Shown here: positions 1-7,428 of the stretch, piece by piece
Layout: every line of letters starts with the position of its first letter
How positions within the stretch are numbered: position 1 is the stretch's first letter
Assembly (NCBI GenBank): GCA_011523765.1
Contig: WTGA01000007.1
Span: forward strand, 1 to 34,793
Source: Gammaproteobacteria bacterium
GTDB lineage: Bacteria > Pseudomonadota > Gammaproteobacteria > Arenicellales > Poriferihabitantaceae
DNA length: 34,793 bases
Direction: 5' to 3'
Translations under genes and position numbers: made by a program
The notes under the pieces: generated by a model
The model's input: only the letters and a program-made list of their open reading frames with translations
Told to the model about the DNA's origin: nothing
The model's database searches: none

Positions 1-567
1 TCCTTGAAGGACGCACTCGGAGCATCCCCGAGCCTGGTCCTGTCCTGGCAGGGGGGGCCGGGCGGGGGGGCCGGGCAGTATCGTGTCACCACCATGGGCA
101 CAAAGCTGGACGCCAATGCGGCGGGCCAGGTTTTCGATGGCGACAGCATGGTCGGGTGGGGGCTCAACCTGGAAGGCGGCTGGCAGATCGGGGATCTTTT
201 CACGGCCCTGTCCGTTACCTACGGGAAAGGCATCAACAGCTATATTTTGCAGCGCTACGGAAATGATATCCTGGTCCAGCCGAACTACCAGGACCCGGAG
301 AGCAGTGCGCTGAGGATTCGTTCCAGCCTGTATTACCGCCTGAATGAACGTTCGAATTTTCATGTGGCGCTGGGCCGTTTCTCCTCCGAGGAGCAATCGG
401 TTGCGGATAGCGTGGAGACCCTGGATACGGTCCACATGGGCTACAACTGGCACCCCTGGCCCCGCACCAAACTGGAAGTCGAGTTCATTGGCCGGAATGT
501 CGATGTACAAGACGGGACCAGCGAAGAGTCCGCCGAACTGAAAATCGGCGCTGAGCAGCGTTTCTGA
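1..567 (+). CDS. Outer-membrane porin, C-terminal part (5' end outside window)
   Basis: The frame is open from the first base, so this is the C-terminal 188 residues of a longer protein. The residues alternate between polar and hydrophobic, with aromatic residues near strand ends, as in an outer-membrane beta-barrel. The protein ends in Phe (GAEQRF), the usual C-terminal signature recognised by the BAM complex. Fragments such as GWGLNLEGGWQIGD and SSLYYRLNERSNFHVALG look like strand-turn-strand units of a DcaP-like or general trimeric porin, but the substrate cannot be told. A Gly/Pro-rich stretch (GGPGGGAG) is encoded by a 13-bp tandem repeat of G tracts, described separately. The gene converges on rhlB. 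Porin type is inferred from general character only. Confidence 0.7.
   Translation, partial: SLKDALGASPSLVLSWQGGPGGGAGQYRVTTMGTKLDANAAGQVFDGDSMVGWGLNLEGGWQIGDLFTALSVTYGKGINSYILQRYGNDILVQPNYQDPESSALRIRSSLYYRLNERSNFHVALGRFSSEEQSVADSVETLDTVHMGYNWHPWPRTKLEVEFIGRNVDVQDGTSEESAELKIGAEQRF
51..76 (+). repeat. 13-bp perfect tandem duplication with G7 tracts inside the porin gene
   Basis: Two identical copies of GGGGGGGCCGGGC lie head to tail at 51-63 and 64-76. The unit is not a multiple of three, so gain or loss of one copy, or slippage in either G7 run, would shift the porin reading frame. The frame is open in the sequence given. Confidence 0.9.
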
Positions 568-669
568 CCTCCCTGCCGACCCGGCAGTGGTGTGCCGGTC
601 ACCGTGTCTCCGGTCGACAGGCTTCTTTTCGGCCTGGTTCCCCGTGGTCCCACGACCCGGAAGGGTGCT

Positions 670-2127
670 TTAGCCGACCAGCGGGATTTCTCCAAACCGT
701 CGGCTGAACCGGCCCACTGGCGGAGGCAGTGTGGTTCCGGCGGGTTCGGGTTTCTCCTGCGGGACCGGGTCGGGCGGCTTGACCGCTTCAACGGTGTCGG
801 GCGGCTTGACCGTTTCAACGGTTTCTTTCCGGCTTCCCGTGCTGGGCCGGGTTGGCGGGGCCGGGGATTTCCGTCTCCCGGCAACGGGTTTCCCCCCTTT
901 TTTCTTGTTTGGGCTGCCGGACCTGCGGGGACCCCGCCCCTTTGCCGGAGTGATTTGGGTCAGTAATTCGGGGTCAATTTCCCGCCTTGGAATCCGGTGG
1001 CCGATATAACTTTCGATATCCATGATCGAATAGGCATATTTCTCACAGATAAAGCTGATGGCCTCTCCACTGTGCCCCGCACGGGCCGTGCGGCCAATTC
1101 GATGGACGTAATCCTCGGCATCCTGCGGGAGGTCAAAGTTGAAGACCTGGTCCACTTCGGGGATATGCAGGCCGCGGGCGGCCACGTCCGTCGCCACGAG
1201 GACATTGTGTTTCCCCGATTTAAAGCCTTCGAGGAGTTTTTCCCGTTTCTTCTGGGGGACGTCCCCGGACAGGGCCGCATTTTTGATGTGATTGGCCCCG
1301 AGTGTCCTTGCGACCTCATCCGTGGCGTGGCGGGTATTCACGAACACCAGTACTTTTTCCAGGTTGTCACGCTTGAGCAGATTGACCAGCAATTTGGCCT
1401 TCTCCTCATTCGCCGGATAGTAGCTGTACTCGTCTATCTTCTCGGCAATTCGGCTGTCCGCATCAATTTTTATCTCTTCAGGGCTGTTCATGTGTTCATA
1501 CGCCAATTCCATCACCCGGTATGAAAGGGTGGCTGAAAAAAGCATGTTCAGCCGCTTTTCAGGATGCGGCATCTTTCTCAGCAGATATCGGATGTCCTTG
1601 ATGAATCCCAGGTCAAACATCCGGTCCGCCTCGTCGAGAACCACGACATCCACCCGGTTCAGGCCGTACAGCTGCTTGCGGTAGAAATCAATGAGCCGGC
1701 CGGGTGTGCCGATGAGAATGTCCCGGCCGGCTGCCAGCATTTGCATCTGGTCTTCGTACCCGGTTCCGCCGTAAACCAGTCCGATCGAAAGGGGGGTGTG
1801 TCTGACCAGCGTCTTGGCATCTTCGTGAATCTGTATGGCGAGTTCCCGGGTCGGGGCCAGAATCAGCGCACGGATGGCCCCCGTTTCCCTCTCGGGGTGT
1901 CCGGGCCGGGTCAACAGGTACTGGAAGCAGCCCAGCAGGAAGGCAACCGTTTTCCCGGTTCCGGTTTGCGCCTGGCCGGCGACATCCTTCCCGGCCAATA
2001 CCGCAGGCAAGCTGCGGGCCTGGATGGGCGTACAGTATTCAAACCCGGCATCCTGAATGCCCTGTTTTAAAGAGTTAATCAAAGTTAGATCACTAAATTT
2101 TTGATCAGTAAGATGTTTTTCTGTCAT
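670..2127 (-). CDS. rhlB: ATP-dependent RNA helicase RhlB (DEAD-box)
   Basis: DEAD-box RNA helicase that unwinds structured RNA for RNase E in the E. coli degradosome. The 485-residue protein opens HLTDQKFSDL, very close to E. coli RhlB. Visible motifs are motif I AQTGTGKT (53-60), PTREL (92-96), DEAD (165-168), SAT (198-200), VATDVAARGLHIP (311-323) and HRIGRTAR (342-349). The E. coli protein is 421 residues. Here the tail after about 395 is longer, Lys/Arg- and Pro-rich, and contains a duplicated VKPPD segment. The ATG at 2127 fits the family N-terminus. It is divergent from trxA and rho, as in many gammaproteobacteria. The E. coli degradosome role is family knowledge; RNase E is not in the window. 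Confidence 0.95.
   Translation of the reverse strand: MTEKHLTDQKFSDLTLINSLKQGIQDAGFEYCTPIQARSLPAVLAGKDVAGQAQTGTGKTVAFLLGCFQYLLTRPGHPERETGAIRALILAPTRELAIQIHEDAKTLVRHTPLSIGLVYGGTGYEDQMQMLAAGRDILIGTPGRLIDFYRKQLYGLNRVDVVVLDEADRMFDLGFIKDIRYLLRKMPHPEKRLNMLFSATLSYRVMELAYEHMNSPEEIKIDADSRIAEKIDEYSYYPANEEKAKLLVNLLKRDNLEKVLVFVNTRHATDEVARTLGANHIKNAALSGDVPQKKREKLLEGFKSGKHNVLVATDVAARGLHIPEVDQVFNFDLPQDAEDYVHRIGRTARAGHSGEAISFICEKYAYSIMDIESYIGHRIPRREIDPELLTQITPAKGRGPRRSGSPNKKKGGKPVAGRRKSPAPPTRPSTGSRKETVETVKPPDTVEAVKPPDPVPQEKPEPAGTTLPPPVGRFSRRFGEIPLVG
769..822 (-). repeat. 27-bp tandem repeat in the rhlB 3' end
   Basis: Two copies of a 27-bp unit, 769-795 and 796-822, differ at one base. The unit is nine codons long, so it duplicates a Pro/Val/Lys-rich nonapeptide in the RhlB tail without breaking the frame. 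Confidence 0.85.
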
Positions 2128-2252
2128 GACGTCCTGTGATGTCGGTAGAGAATGAAGGCGTGTCTGGAATTATATGGTGTCAAACACTTGATTACCGCTA
2201 AAACAAACTGCATAGTTACTGTATCCCAACTAAATATAAATCCAATAAACCA
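2128..2252. promoter_or_regulatory. Divergent rhlB / trxA promoter region
   Basis: AT-rich 125-bp gap between divergent genes. On the plus strand TTGATT (2188-2193) and CATAGT (2211-2216) are 17 bp apart, a weak sigma70-type match 36 bp upstream of the trxA ATG. On the minus strand a perfect TATAAT (complement of 2169-2174) could serve rhlB, but no good -35 stands 16-18 bp upstream of it. trxA has no clear Shine-Dalgarno sequence. Confidence 0.45.
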
Positions 2253-2582
2253 ATGTCAACCAAGATTGTACATGTGAGCGATGAGTCCTTTGAGGAAGTT
2301 GTCCTGAACGCTGATTGTCCTGTTTTAATAGACTATTGGGCAGAATGGTGTGGTCCATGCAAAATGATCGCTCCAATCCTGGAAGAACTCGCCGATGAAT
2401 ATGCCGAGAAGATTAAAATTGCAAAACTCAATATAGATGATAACCCGGAAACCCCGCCGAAGTACAATATCCGTGGAATTCCCACGTTGATGTTGTTCAA
2501 AAATGGAAATGTGGAGGCAACCAAAGTGGGGGCGGTATCCAAATCACAACTTGCTGATTTTATTGAAAACAACGTTGGCTGA
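2253..2582 (+). CDS. trxA: Thioredoxin 1
   Basis: Cytosolic protein disulfide reductase, recycled by thioredoxin reductase, and electron donor to ribonucleotide reductase and PAPS/methionine sulfoxide reductases in the family. The 109-residue protein is full length. It carries the WCGPC active site at 32-36 within [11 protein letters not shown], the cis-proline IPT at 76-78, and the buried Asp at 26. The order rhlB / trxA / rho is conserved with E. coli. The gene is visibly richer in A and T than its neighbours (codons such as AAA, ATT, AAT). The ATG at 2253 gives the normal thioredoxin N-terminus. Confidence 0.97.
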   Translation: MSTKIVHVSDESFEEVVLNADCPVLIDYWAEWCGPCKMIAPILEELADEYAEKIKIAKLNIDDNPETPPKYNIRGIPTLMLFKNGNVEATKVGAVSKSQLADFIENNVG

Positions 2583-2642
2583 GATCCATCACCGGTAGTC
2601 GGCCCGCCCGGCCGGTGGAACAAAAATATTGCCGGCACGGTC

Positions 2643-2671
2643 TGGACATCCGTGTTGAAGCCCTATATGAT
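2643..2671 (+). promoter_or_regulatory. Candidate sigma70 promoter for rho
   Basis: TGGACA (2643-2648, 5/6) and TATGAT (2666-2671, 5/6) are separated by exactly 17 bp. A start near 2678 would give rho a leader of about 125 nt. rho is autoregulated through its leader in E. coli; nothing here proves the same. The rest of the 221-bp trxA-rho gap holds no convincing gene. Confidence 0.55.
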
Positions 2672-2803
2672 AATGCCAGTACCCCTGTAATGCAGTCGTC
2701 CAGACTGGATTTGCGATAGAAAATCCATTGAATCCTTGCCCGAGTGCTGTCCGCAGCGGTGTTATGGGCACCTAATCCTTTTCAATCTAGCGCTACTTTC
2801 TTC

Positions 2804-4066
2804 ATGGCAATCAACCTCAGCGAAATAAAATCCAAAGTTCCCACCGAGCTGGCAGCGCTTGCCCGCTCCTTGAATCTCGACAATATCAGTCGGATGCGGA
2901 AGCAGGACCAGATTTTTTCTATCCTCAAGGCGCTGGCGAAGAAAGGGGAAAAAATAGTGGGTGAGGGAGTGGTGGAAATTCTTCAGGATGGATTCGGGTT
3001 CCTGAGGTCGGCCACCTCATCCTACCTGGCCGGACCGGATGATATCTATATGTCGCCAAGCCAGATACGGCGCTTCAGCTTGCGCACCGGGGATACGGTG
3101 GCCGGACAGATCCGGCCTCCCAAGGATTCCGAGCGATATTTCGCCCTGCTCAAGGTCGAGAAGATCAATTTTCAGGCACCCGAGGAAGCCAAGAATAAAA
3201 TTCTGTTTGAAAACCTGACCCCACTGCACCCGAATCAACGGCTCAGGCTGGAACGGGAAAACGGTTCCAGGGAAGATCTGACCGGACGGGTCATTGACCT
3301 GATCGCACCCATCGGAAAAGGGCAAAGAGGATTGCTGGTCTCGGCACCCAAAACCGGGAAGACGGTGATGCTGCAGCAAATCGCGCAATCCATCACCTCG
3401 TTGAACCCCGATGTCATCGTCATGGTGCTGCTGATTGACGAACGGCCCGAAGAAGTCACGGAAATGCAAAGGACCGTTTGCGGTGAGGTCATCTCTTCGA
3501 CATTTGATGAGCCGGCATCGCGCCATGTCCAGGTTGCGGAAATGATGATCGAGAAAGCGAAACGGCTGGTTGAGCATAAAAAGGACGTGGTGATATTGCT
3601 GGATTCCATTACCCGTCTCGCGCGTGCCTACAATACCGTGGCGCCAGCTTCCGGCAAGGTCCTGACCGGAGGGGTGGATGCGAACGCACTGCAAAGACCC
3701 AAAAGATTTTTTGGCGCGGCGCGAAACATTGAAGAAGGGGGGAGTCTGACCATACTCGCCACTGCGCTCATCGATACCGGGTCAAAAATGGACGACGTCA
3801 TCTATGAGGAATTCAAGGGAACCGGAAACATGGAAATCCATCTGGACCGGCGAATCGCCGAGAAGCGCGTGTACCCGGCCATGGTCATCAACCGTTCCGG
3901 TACCCGGCGGGAAGAACTGCTGACGGACCCCATGGAGTTGCAAAAAATCTGGCTGTTGCGGAAACTGATCCATCCCATGGACGACCTGCAGGCGATTGAA
4001 TTCATGATCGATAAACTGAAAGTGACCAAAACCAATGCGGAATTCATCAAATCGATGAACCGCTGA
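2804..4066 (+). CDS. rho: Transcription termination factor Rho
   Basis: Hexameric RNA-dependent ATPase that ends transcription at Rho-dependent sites. From the ATG at 2804 the protein has 420 residues (E. coli 419) and reads [20 protein letters not shown] 60 bp upstream is in frame but would add 20 residues absent from the family. The N-terminal RNA-binding domain contains DGFGFLRS and [18 protein letters not shown]. The ATPase domain shows Walker A (APKTGKT), [14 protein letters not shown], and [11 protein letters not shown]. The C-terminus ends [11 protein letters not shown]. It follows trxA on the same strand with its own candidate promoter and is followed by rpmE. Confidence 0.97.
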   Translation: MAINLSEIKSKVPTELAALARSLNLDNISRMRKQDQIFSILKALAKKGEKIVGEGVVEILQDGFGFLRSATSSYLAGPDDIYMSPSQIRRFSLRTGDTVAGQIRPPKDSERYFALLKVEKINFQAPEEAKNKILFENLTPLHPNQRLRLERENGSREDLTGRVIDLIAPIGKGQRGLLVSAPKTGKTVMLQQIAQSITSLNPDVIVMVLLIDERPEEVTEMQRTVCGEVISSTFDEPASRHVQVAEMMIEKAKRLVEHKKDVVILLDSITRLARAYNTVAPASGKVLTGGVDANALQRPKRFFGAARNIEEGGSLTILATALIDTGSKMDDVIYEEFKGTGNMEIHLDRRIAEKRVYPAMVINRSGTRREELLTDPMELQKIWLLRKLIHPMDDLQAIEFMIDKLKVTKTNAEFIKSMNR

Positions 4067-4088
4067 TCGACCGGGACCCGGGAAAGCC

Positions 4089-4117
4089 TTGATTTGAACC
4101 GGGAGATTTCTTAGTAT
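4089..4117 (+). promoter_or_regulatory. Candidate rpmE promoter
   Basis: TTGATT (4089-4094) and TAGTAT (4112-4117), each 4/6, are 17 bp apart. A start near 4124 would coincide with the first hairpin of the rpmE leader. Confidence 0.35.
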
Positions 4118-4122
4118 TGCCC

Positions 4123-4178
4123 CCCGACACCAGTCGGGACACAGGCAACCCTGACCCGGACAATCCGGGGGCCGGGTC
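4123..4178 (+). promoter_or_regulatory. rpmE leader with alternative hairpins
   Basis: First hairpin: CCCGAC / GTCGGG with a 4-nt loop (4123-4138). Then two hairpins that exclude each other: CCCGGA-caa-TCCGGG (4155-4169), or GACCCGG (4153-4159) paired with CCGGGTC (4172-4178). The Shine-Dalgarno of rpmE lies 18 nt after the last arm. Autoregulatory L31 leader RNAs are known in gammaproteobacteria. Whether this is one cannot be decided by eye. Confidence 0.4.
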
Positions 4179-4206
4179 GGGCGTCAACAATGATGAGGAA
4201 ACCATG

Positions 4207-4410
4207 ATGAAGACAGGCATACATCCGGAGTATTCCGATATCAGGGTGGTTTGCGCTTGCGGGAATACCTTCGAAACCAAGTCGACCCTGGGCCGGGAAC
4301 TGCACGTGGAAATCTGTTCCGAGTGCCACCCCTTTTATACCGGCAAACAGAAAATTGTGGATACCGCAGGGCGAGTGGGCAAATTCCAGGCCCGCTACAA
4401 ACGGAAATAG
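4207..4410 (+). CDS. rpmE: Ribosomal protein bL31 (zinc-binding form)
   Basis: Protein of the large ribosomal subunit that bridges the subunits. The 67 residues start [12 protein letters not shown]. Cysteines at 16, 18, 37 and 40 match the four zinc ligands of the C-plus form, so this is RpmE rather than the zinc-free YkgM type. ATG-ATG occurs at 4204/4207. The second is preferred because the AGGA at 4196-4199 is then 7 nt away and the N-terminus matches E. coli MKKDIHP. It sits 140 bp after rho and upstream of prmB, another ribosome-related gene. Confidence 0.95.
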   Translation: MKTGIHPEYSDIRVVCACGNTFETKSTLGRELHVEICSECHPFYTGKQKIVDTAGRVGKFQARYKRK

Positions 4411-4724
4411 GCACCGTTCTCCAGGCAGCATGGTCCGGATGGGACCGGGCGGCCGTGTGACCATCCCGACCCAGGAACGGTTCCGGCGCGGTACCGGCGG
4501 TGCATGCAGCCGGCCGGCCAGCGGGAACATCCAGCTCCGGACGCACGGCAAAAGGCCCGATTCAGCCGCCGGCAAAGGAGGGGTGCGGTTCATCCGGTGA
4601 GCCGGATGCTCTGCCCGGTCCCGGCAGGAAAGCAGGGCCCCGTGCCGTCCCGGGAACCCCGGGAGATGCCCGGGACGGATGGTGCGCCACCATCACGGTG
4701 GCCGCAGGCAGGAGGATTCCCGGG
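4411..4724 (+). promoter_or_regulatory. Structured 314-bp rpmE-prmB gap and prmB ribosome binding site
   Basis: I see no gene here. The distal part is dense with perfect inverted repeats. CCGTCCCGGG (4645-4654) pairs with CCCGGGACGG (4669-4678), and a nested alternative TCCCGGG-aac-CCCGGGA overlaps it. ATGGTG-cgc-CACCAT (4679-4693) competes with CCACC (4687-4691) / GGTGG (4697-4701). A perfect Shine-Dalgarno AGGAGG follows at 4710-4715, 9 nt before a TTG start codon. The Shine-Dalgarno decides the prmB start; no promoter was recognised. Confidence 0.5.
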
Positions 4725-5636
4725 TTGAATCTGGAAGAAAAGATTGCCGAGGTAGGGAGCCGGCTCGAACAGGCGGACCTGTCCTATGGCCATGGTACCG
4801 ACAATGCCCGGGACGAATCCGCGTGGATGGTGCTGAAAGTGCTGGGATACGATCTCGGACGGGAGGTCCTGGACGGCAGGATAAATTGGCACAGGCGGCT
4901 TTCGGATGCCGACCTGGCTGCGGTGGACGGCATGGTGGATCAGCGGATCACACGAAGAGCACCCCTGGCGTACCTGATCAACGAGACATGGTTCGCTGGA
5001 AACAGATTCTATATTGACGAACGCGCCATGGTTCCGAGGTCCTATCTCGGAGAATGGATTCCGGATGCTTTCCGGCCCTGGGTGGACCCTGGAAACATCC
5101 GTTCTGTTCTTGACCTGTGTACGGGATGCGGCTGTATTGCGATCAGCTGTGCCCGGGCATTTCCCCGTTCCAGGGTGGTGGCCAGTGATCTTTCAGAGGC
5201 CGCGCTGGAAGTGGCCAGGAAAAATATCGAAGTCTACGGACTGCAGGAAAGGGTGTCCTTGCGACACTGCGACGGATTCCAGGGAATCCATGAACGGTTT
5301 GACATGATTGTCTGCAATCCCCCTTACGTTTCCGATGCGCGGATGCAGGGCCTGCCCGAAGAATACCGCAAAGAGCCGGAGACTGCGTTCAGGGGAGGAA
5401 AGGACGGCCTGGATTTCATTCTCCCGATGCTGCGGCAGAGTGTCCATCACTTGACAGAAAATGGTACATTGTTCGTGGAGGCGGGCTCGGCTTCCCATGC
5501 ACTGGAAGCCCGCTTTCCCGAGATTCCGTTCACCTGGCTGAGCACCGAATATGACGAAATGGTCGTGTTCTGCCTCTCCGCCGGTGAGTTGCGGCAATAC
5601 CGCGAGGTGCTCGTTGCGTACGGGGACGAAAATTGA
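4725..5636 (+). CDS. prmB: Ribosomal protein uL3 glutamine N5-methyltransferase
   Basis: SAM-dependent methyltransferase that methylates a glutamine of ribosomal protein uL3. The 303-residue length fits PrmB (E. coli 310). Family blocks are YGHGTDN (21-27), RAPLAYLINETWFAGNRFYIDERAMVPRS in two parts (78-106), the SAM-binding DLCTGCGCIAI (130-140) and the catalytic NPPY (198-201). PAYL-type PrmC proteins lack the YGHGTDN start, so PrmB is preferred over PrmC. The TTG at 4725 has AGGAGG 9 nt upstream. The frame extends further 5' to 4500, but that part is low-complexity Gly/Pro/Arg sequence with no family match. hemL starts 3 bp after its stop, so the two are probably cotranscribed. Confidence 0.93.
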   Translation: MNLEEKIAEVGSRLEQADLSYGHGTDNARDESAWMVLKVLGYDLGREVLDGRINWHRRLSDADLAAVDGMVDQRITRRAPLAYLINETWFAGNRFYIDERAMVPRSYLGEWIPDAFRPWVDPGNIRSVLDLCTGCGCIAISCARAFPRSRVVASDLSEAALEVARKNIEVYGLQERVSLRHCDGFQGIHERFDMIVCNPPYVSDARMQGLPEEYRKEPETAFRGGKDGLDFILPMLRQSVHHLTENGTLFVEAGSASHALEARFPEIPFTWLSTEYDEMVVFCLSAGELRQYREVLVAYGDEN

Positions 5637-5639
5637 GAG

Positions 5640-6920
5640 ATGAACAATTCGGAATTATTTGAAAAAGCACGGGCGGTGATCCCCGGGGGGGTGAACTCCC
5701 CGGTCAGGGCCTTTCAGTCCGTGGGGGGTTCCCCGGTATTCATCAACCGGGGGGAAGGGCCCTATCTTTACGCCGAAGACGGTACCCGGTACATCGATTA
5801 TGTGGGGTCGTGGGGGCCACTGGTTCTCGGCCATGCCGATCGGCGTGTGGTGGAAGCGGTCAGGACCCGGGTTGAATCCGGTCTGAGCTTTGGTGCGCCC
5901 ACTGTCCTGGAAACGGAGATGGCCGAACTTGTCTGTGCCCGGCTGCCCTGGATTGACCGGATACGCATGGTGAACTCGGGTACGGAAGCGACGATGTCGG
6001 CGATTCGGCTGGCCCGGGGATTCACGGGCCGGGATAAAATCATCAAATTTGAAGGATGCTACCACGGTCATGCCGACAGTCTGCTGGTCAAGGCCGGGTC
6101 GGGAGCGCTTTCATTCGGTGTCCCGACCTCCTCCGGTGTGCCCGCGGCCATGGCGGAACATACCCTGACGGCCACCTTCAATGACCTGGATTCGGTCATG
6201 GAGATCTTCGAGAAACTGGGCAACCAGATCGCCGCCGTGATCCTGGAACCCGTGGCCGGCAACATGAACTGTGTTCCCCCGGTGAAAGGTTTCCTGCAGG
6301 GCCTGCGTGACCTGTCCGACCAGTACGGAAGCCTGCTGATTATGGATGAAGTCATGACCGGTTTCCGGGTGGGCCCCCAGGGTGCCCAGGGGCTGTATGG
6401 CGTTTATGGTGATTTGACCACACTGGGGAAAATCATCGGGGGGGGAATGCCCGTGGGGGCATTCGGCGGCCGGGCGGAGATCATGGCGCATCTTGCCCCC
6501 GAAGGGAGCGTCTACCAGGCGGGAACGCTTTCCGGCAACCCGGTGGCGATGGCCGCGGGCCTGGCCACCTTGAAAATTACCGGAGAAGAAGGGTTTTATT
6601 CCGACCTGGATGAAAGGGCGGCACAGCTGGTATCCGGTATGCTGGAAGCCGGGCATCTTGCCCGGGTGCCCGTTACCGCCAATCGCGTGGGCGCCATGTT
6701 CGGGCTGTTTTTCAGCGAAAAGGAAACGGTGACGGGATTCAAGGAGGTGATGAACTGTGACGGCGAGCGGTTTAACCGGTTTTTTCACGGCATGCTTCAG
6801 GGGGGGGTGTACCTGGCTCCGTCGGCCTACGAAGCCGGATTCATTTCCAGCGCCCACACAGGAGCGGAAATTGATCAAACCATTTCGGTCGCCGGAGGAG
6901 TTTTTGAATCCCTGACGTGA
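5640..6920 (+). CDS. hemL: Glutamate-1-semialdehyde 2,1-aminomutase
   Basis: PLP enzyme that turns glutamate-1-semialdehyde into 5-aminolevulinate, the C5 route to heme, siroheme and related tetrapyrroles. The 426-residue length equals the family standard. Visible: [11 protein letters not shown] (15-25), [16 protein letters not shown] (112-127), the PLP-binding DEVMTGFR (236-243), and the catalytic Lys264 in [17 protein letters not shown]. Siroheme and c-type cytochromes are heavily used by sulfur oxidisers, which fits the aprBA genes further on. The gene contains two G8 runs (6438-6445, 6800-6807) and one G7 run (5685-5691) without frame damage. The ATG lies 3 bp after the prmB stop. Confidence 0.97.
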   Translation: MNNSELFEKARAVIPGGVNSPVRAFQSVGGSPVFINRGEGPYLYAEDGTRYIDYVGSWGPLVLGHADRRVVEAVRTRVESGLSFGAPTVLETEMAELVCARLPWIDRIRMVNSGTEATMSAIRLARGFTGRDKIIKFEGCYHGHADSLLVKAGSGALSFGVPTSSGVPAAMAEHTLTATFNDLDSVMEIFEKLGNQIAAVILEPVAGNMNCVPPVKGFLQGLRDLSDQYGSLLIMDEVMTGFRVGPQGAQGLYGVYGDLTTLGKIIGGGMPVGAFGGRAEIMAHLAPEGSVYQAGTLSGNPVAMAAGLATLKITGEEGFYSDLDERAAQLVSGMLEAGHLARVPVTANRVGAMFGLFFSEKETVTGFKEVMNCDGERFNRFFHGMLQGGVYLAPSAYEAGFISSAHTGAEIDQTISVAGGVFESLT

Positions 6921-6943
6921 GCCCCCTGGCAGAGATGATCAAA

Positions 6944-7159
6944 CTATTCCAGGGTGGTTACATTTTCGGCGGCAAACCCCTTTTCTCTTTCCACCAGGCC
7001 GAATTCAACCCTCTGGCCCTCGAACAGGGTCTTGAATCCCTCCCCCTGAATTTCACGAAAGTGAACAAAGACGTCATCGCCCACATTGTCCCTTTGGATA
7101 AATCCGTAACCTTTGCGGTTGTCGAACCACTTCACAACGCCGCTACAACGTTCTGACAT
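6944..7159 (-). CDS. Cold-shock-domain protein (CspA/CspD family)
   Basis: Small single-stranded nucleic-acid-binding protein with one OB-fold cold-shock domain. The 71 residues include RNP1 KGYGFI (16-21) and RNP2 VFVHF (30-34), with [11 protein letters not shown] near the start. The ATG at 7159 is chosen because GGAG lies 6 nt upstream and it gives the family N-terminus; the frame stays open further upstream without homology. Whether this member answers to cold, to stationary phase (CspD-like) or is constitutive cannot be told. It is transcribed toward hemL, is convergent with it, and appears to have its own promoter downstream of parE. Confidence 0.93.
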   Translation of the reverse strand: MSERCSGVVKWFDNRKGYGFIQRDNVGDDVFVHFREIQGEGFKTLFEGQRVEFGLVEREKGFAAENVTTLE

Positions 7160-7180
7160 TTTATACTCCTGCTGGCTAAT

Positions 7181-7202
7181 CCTTTGTACCGGAATACAAA
7201 GG
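7181..7202 (-). promoter_or_regulatory. Perfect hairpin in the csp 5' leader
   Basis: CCTTTGTA and TACAAAGG form an 8-bp perfect inverted repeat around a 6-nt loop, about 20 nt before the csp start codon and just upstream of its GGAG. It has no following T run, so it is not an intrinsic terminator of parE. It could modulate csp translation or mRNA stability, or be an operator. Confidence 0.5.
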
Positions 7203-7305
7203 GTAATCATGTGGCTGCGCAAGACCGGGGTCCACTTCCGGGGATTCAGAATCCGTCAACCAACTGAAATCAAACCCAGGCGACTTGACAAGCTGCTACA
7301 GGGCT

Positions 7306-7334
7306 ATTTTATCGACCCGGGGGAGGATTGTCCA
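7306..7334 (-). promoter_or_regulatory. Candidate csp promoter
   Basis: On the minus strand TGGACA (complement of 7329-7334, 5/6) and TAAAAT (complement of 7306-7311, 5/6) are 17 bp apart. The start would fall near 7299, giving a leader of about 140 nt. A long leader is typical of cold-shock mRNAs such as E. coli cspA. Confidence 0.5.
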
Positions 7335-7428
7335 ATAGGAGCATTGCAGGGTCCGAACGGACCTCCCGCCACGGCCTCCCGGCTGGTGGTCTTGCCCAAC
7401 CCGGAACCGGTCATTCCGGTTGCATGGA

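Noticed and set aside
572-586. Hairpin CTGCC / GGCAG between the porin gene and rhlB as a terminator
   Set aside because: Only five base pairs and no T tract on either strand.
2589-2616. Possible terminator after trxA (CACCGG / CCGGTG)
   Set aside because: Six-base stem with a long loop and no T run; too weak to call.
4500-4724. N-terminal extension of prmB
   Set aside because: Low-complexity Gly/Pro/Arg sequence without family match, and the AGGAGG before the TTG at 4725 gives a better start.
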